A model generated the notes under the pieces. The model saw nothing but the letters and a program-made list of their open reading frames with translations. It made no database searches and was not told the DNA's origin. Of a stretch of 42,249 bases of DNA, positions 41,158 to 42,249 are shown piece after piece. A program made the translations under genes and the position numbers. The number at the start of each line of letters is the position of its first letter. The first letter of the stretch is position 1. This stretch comes from Candidatus Saccharimonadota bacterium (GTDB lineage: Bacteria; Patescibacteriota; Saccharimonadia; Saccharimonadales; Saccharimonadaceae). The stretch covers positions 1 through 42,249 of the forward strand of contig JAGOVX010000004.1 in the NCBI GenBank assembly GCA_018060465.1, read 5' to 3'.

Positions 41158-41717
41158 AATGCATCCTTGTTGATAATCACATTGATATTTGTCACGTACT
41201 TGTAGGGGCCTAGGCTCTCGCTATCCTTGTCGAAGGTAATTGATGCGATGTTGACGTTTGAGAAAAGTTTTGTATTTTTTTCAAAGCTGTTCTTGAGCTG
41301 TACTGCCGTGAGAAATGAGGTGGCTGCAGCATTTATAGTTACGCTTGTACCTAGGCTCTTTGCATCAATATTGAGCTGATTCAAGATAACACCACTAGGA
41401 ATGGACGCGCTTATTTTATAAATTAAACTTGAATAATGAGTGTCACTATCGAGTACTGTTTTTGCAATCCTCAGGTCAGATCTAAACCCCTCAGCTGTTT
41501 TCTTTACGTCACTAAATTTAGATTGCTTGGCGTTATTATCTGCTATTCGTTTCAGCGTATTGTCCTGGACCACTCGCATGAACAAAAAGGTTGCTACGAC
41601 AAGCGCCGACATGAGCGCGATACCGCCAAAAAGTAGCATTATATAGCGTAAAATGACAACATTAATACGTGCAGAACGAATTTGAACTTTATTATCATCT
41701 GGTAATAGATTGATCAC
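41154..41717 (-). CDS. pilN: Type IV pilus assembly protein PilN
   Basis: 187 aa. The N-terminal INLLP motif, which in known systems inserts into PilM, is at residues 2-6. A membrane segment follows (about 23-46), then a coiled coil and a small periplasmic-type alpha/beta domain. It overlaps pilM by 4 nt upstream and pilO by 4 nt downstream, so the three are translated together. Confidence 0.85.
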   Translation of the reverse strand: MINLLPDDNKVQIRSARINVVILRYIMLLFGGIALMSALVVATFLFMRVVQDNTLKRIADNNAKQSKFSDVKKTAEGFRSDLRIAKTVLDSDTHYSSLIYKISASIPSGVILNQLNIDAKSLGTSVTINAAATSFLTAVQLKNSFEKNTKLFSNVNIASITFDKDSESLGPYKYVTNINVIINKDAL

Positions 41718-42249
41718 GACCAGATCCTCTCATGGGGGATGCTAGCCAAACCAGCCACGGTAATATAGCGAGAACGGAAGTGCTTCGCGGGCTGTCGTAA
41801 CTTTCCAAAGTCAATATTTTGCCAAGGACTCGCCACACGAGAGGGCATTACAAGCTCATTGGTGAAGTAGTCACCGATACCCGGCACATTTGCACCACCG
41901 CCAACAATCAATACTTGTTCAAGCTTGCGGTGATTTGCGATGCGCTCGTCGTAGTAGCGCATTACCTTGCGTGTTTCGCTAACAATTTTCTTTAGGCTAG
42001 GGTCGATGGCCTGGGTAATTTTGTGCTGGCGTGCTCCAGGGCTGAGACCATTAATAACCTTGAGCTGATGCGCAGTTTCTAGGGGAACTTTTAGTTTTTT
42101 CGCAATGTCGAGTGTGAAGGTATTGCCTCCAACACTTAGACTCCCCACCACGCGGATTGAACCATCCAAAATAGCAATGTCGGTACCGGCTGGGCCGATG
42201 TCAACAATGACGGTTGGCAGGTGGCCTTCCTCGGTGATCTCAATCAGCC
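41714..42249 (-). CDS. pilM: Type IV pilus ATPase-like protein PilM, 5' truncated
   Basis: The frame stays open to the window end, so the N-terminal half is missing. The visible part is the actin/FtsA-like fold: VDIGPAGTDIAILDGS (phosphate-binding loop), SLSVGGNTFTLDIAKKL and EQVLIVGGGANVPGIGDY (adenosine motif). PilM is a cytoplasmic ring protein that binds the PilN N-terminus. An internal TTG at 42169 could be mistaken for a start but the frame continues upstream. Confidence 0.9.
   Translation of the reverse strand, partial: LIEITEEGHLPTVIVDIGPAGTDIAILDGSIRVVGSLSVGGNTFTLDIAKKLKVPLETAHQLKVINGLSPGARQHKITQAIDPSLKKIVSETRKVMRYYDERIANHRKLEQVLIVGGGANVPGIGDYFTNELVMPSRVASPWQNIDFGKLRQPAKHFRSRYITVAGLASIPHERIWS

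Noticed and set aside
1-42249. CRISPR arrays, IS elements, prophage genes, UGA recoding
   Set aside because: No spaced repeat series, transposase or phage genes were found, and recognised genes read through with the standard bacterial code.

Overview
The window looks like a compact chromosomal segment from a Patescibacteria/CPR bacterium, most likely Saccharibacteria (TM7). This is an inference from gene content, not from a marker phylogeny. Pointers are the short versions of housekeeping proteins (TilS about 279 aa, HrcA about 233 aa, ComEC without a metallo-beta-lactamase domain), type IV pilus genes, competence genes, surface proteins, very few biosynthetic enzymes, and promoters lying almost on top of start codons. 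No long reading frame needs UGA as a sense codon, which argues against the code-25 lineages (Gracilibacteria/Absconditabacteria). No IS element, phage gene, CRISPR array or rRNA was seen.

Layout. 1-750: the end of an L,D-transpeptidase, a bidirectional terminator and a minus-strand tRNA-Met with a structured upstream region. 751-5436: maf, a structured leader, a small protein plus a Y-family polymerase, an unknown 404-aa protein, a small membrane protein and tilS. 5504-12980: ftsH, murJ, lepA, a GT-C/DUF2142-like membrane protein and a guanylate-kinase-like protein. 12977-20014: the heat-shock block hrcA, grpE, nudix, dnaK and dnaJ, with CIRCE operators in front of hrcA, dnaK (two) and dnaJ; a CNNM/CBS membrane protein and a minus-strand (alpha/alpha)6-barrel enzyme sit inside it. 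20014-23277: three different ATP-grasp ligases in a row. 23303-24140: a membrane protein, tRNA-Lys, and a downstream 21-bp repeat of the tRNA 3' end with a 22-bp palindrome. 24141-28525: a divergent FAD-linked oxidase / NDH-2-like pair, then comEC. 28587-36594: yebC, a lamin-tail surface protein with Cys repeats, ruvC, a secreted small protein, a class A PBP, ruvA, a tiny membrane protein and ruvB. 36615-42249: a PH-domain membrane protein, a pseudopilin, recA, recX, and a minus-strand pilM-pilN-pilO-small membrane protein-PRC-barrel operon (pilM cut by the window end).

How the parts work together. Protein quality control (FtsH, DnaK/DnaJ/GrpE, HrcA), recombination and repair (RecA, RecX, RuvABC, Y-family polymerase), DNA uptake (ComEC with type IV pilus parts) and envelope building (LDT, MurJ, PBP1A) dominate. 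In about 20 genes a -10 hexamer (often TATACTA followed by G or A) ends 6-12 nt before the start codon, leaving no room for a ribosome-binding site. These genes are probably transcribed as leaderless or nearly leaderless mRNAs. ftsH, dnaK, recA, yebC and a few others instead have real leaders with Shine-Dalgarno sequences.

The best candidates for new biology are the three-ligase ATP-grasp cluster, the tRNA-Lys-derived repeat structure, the structured leader before the Y-family polymerase operon, the tandem CIRCE at dnaK, and the Cys-repeat surface proteins.
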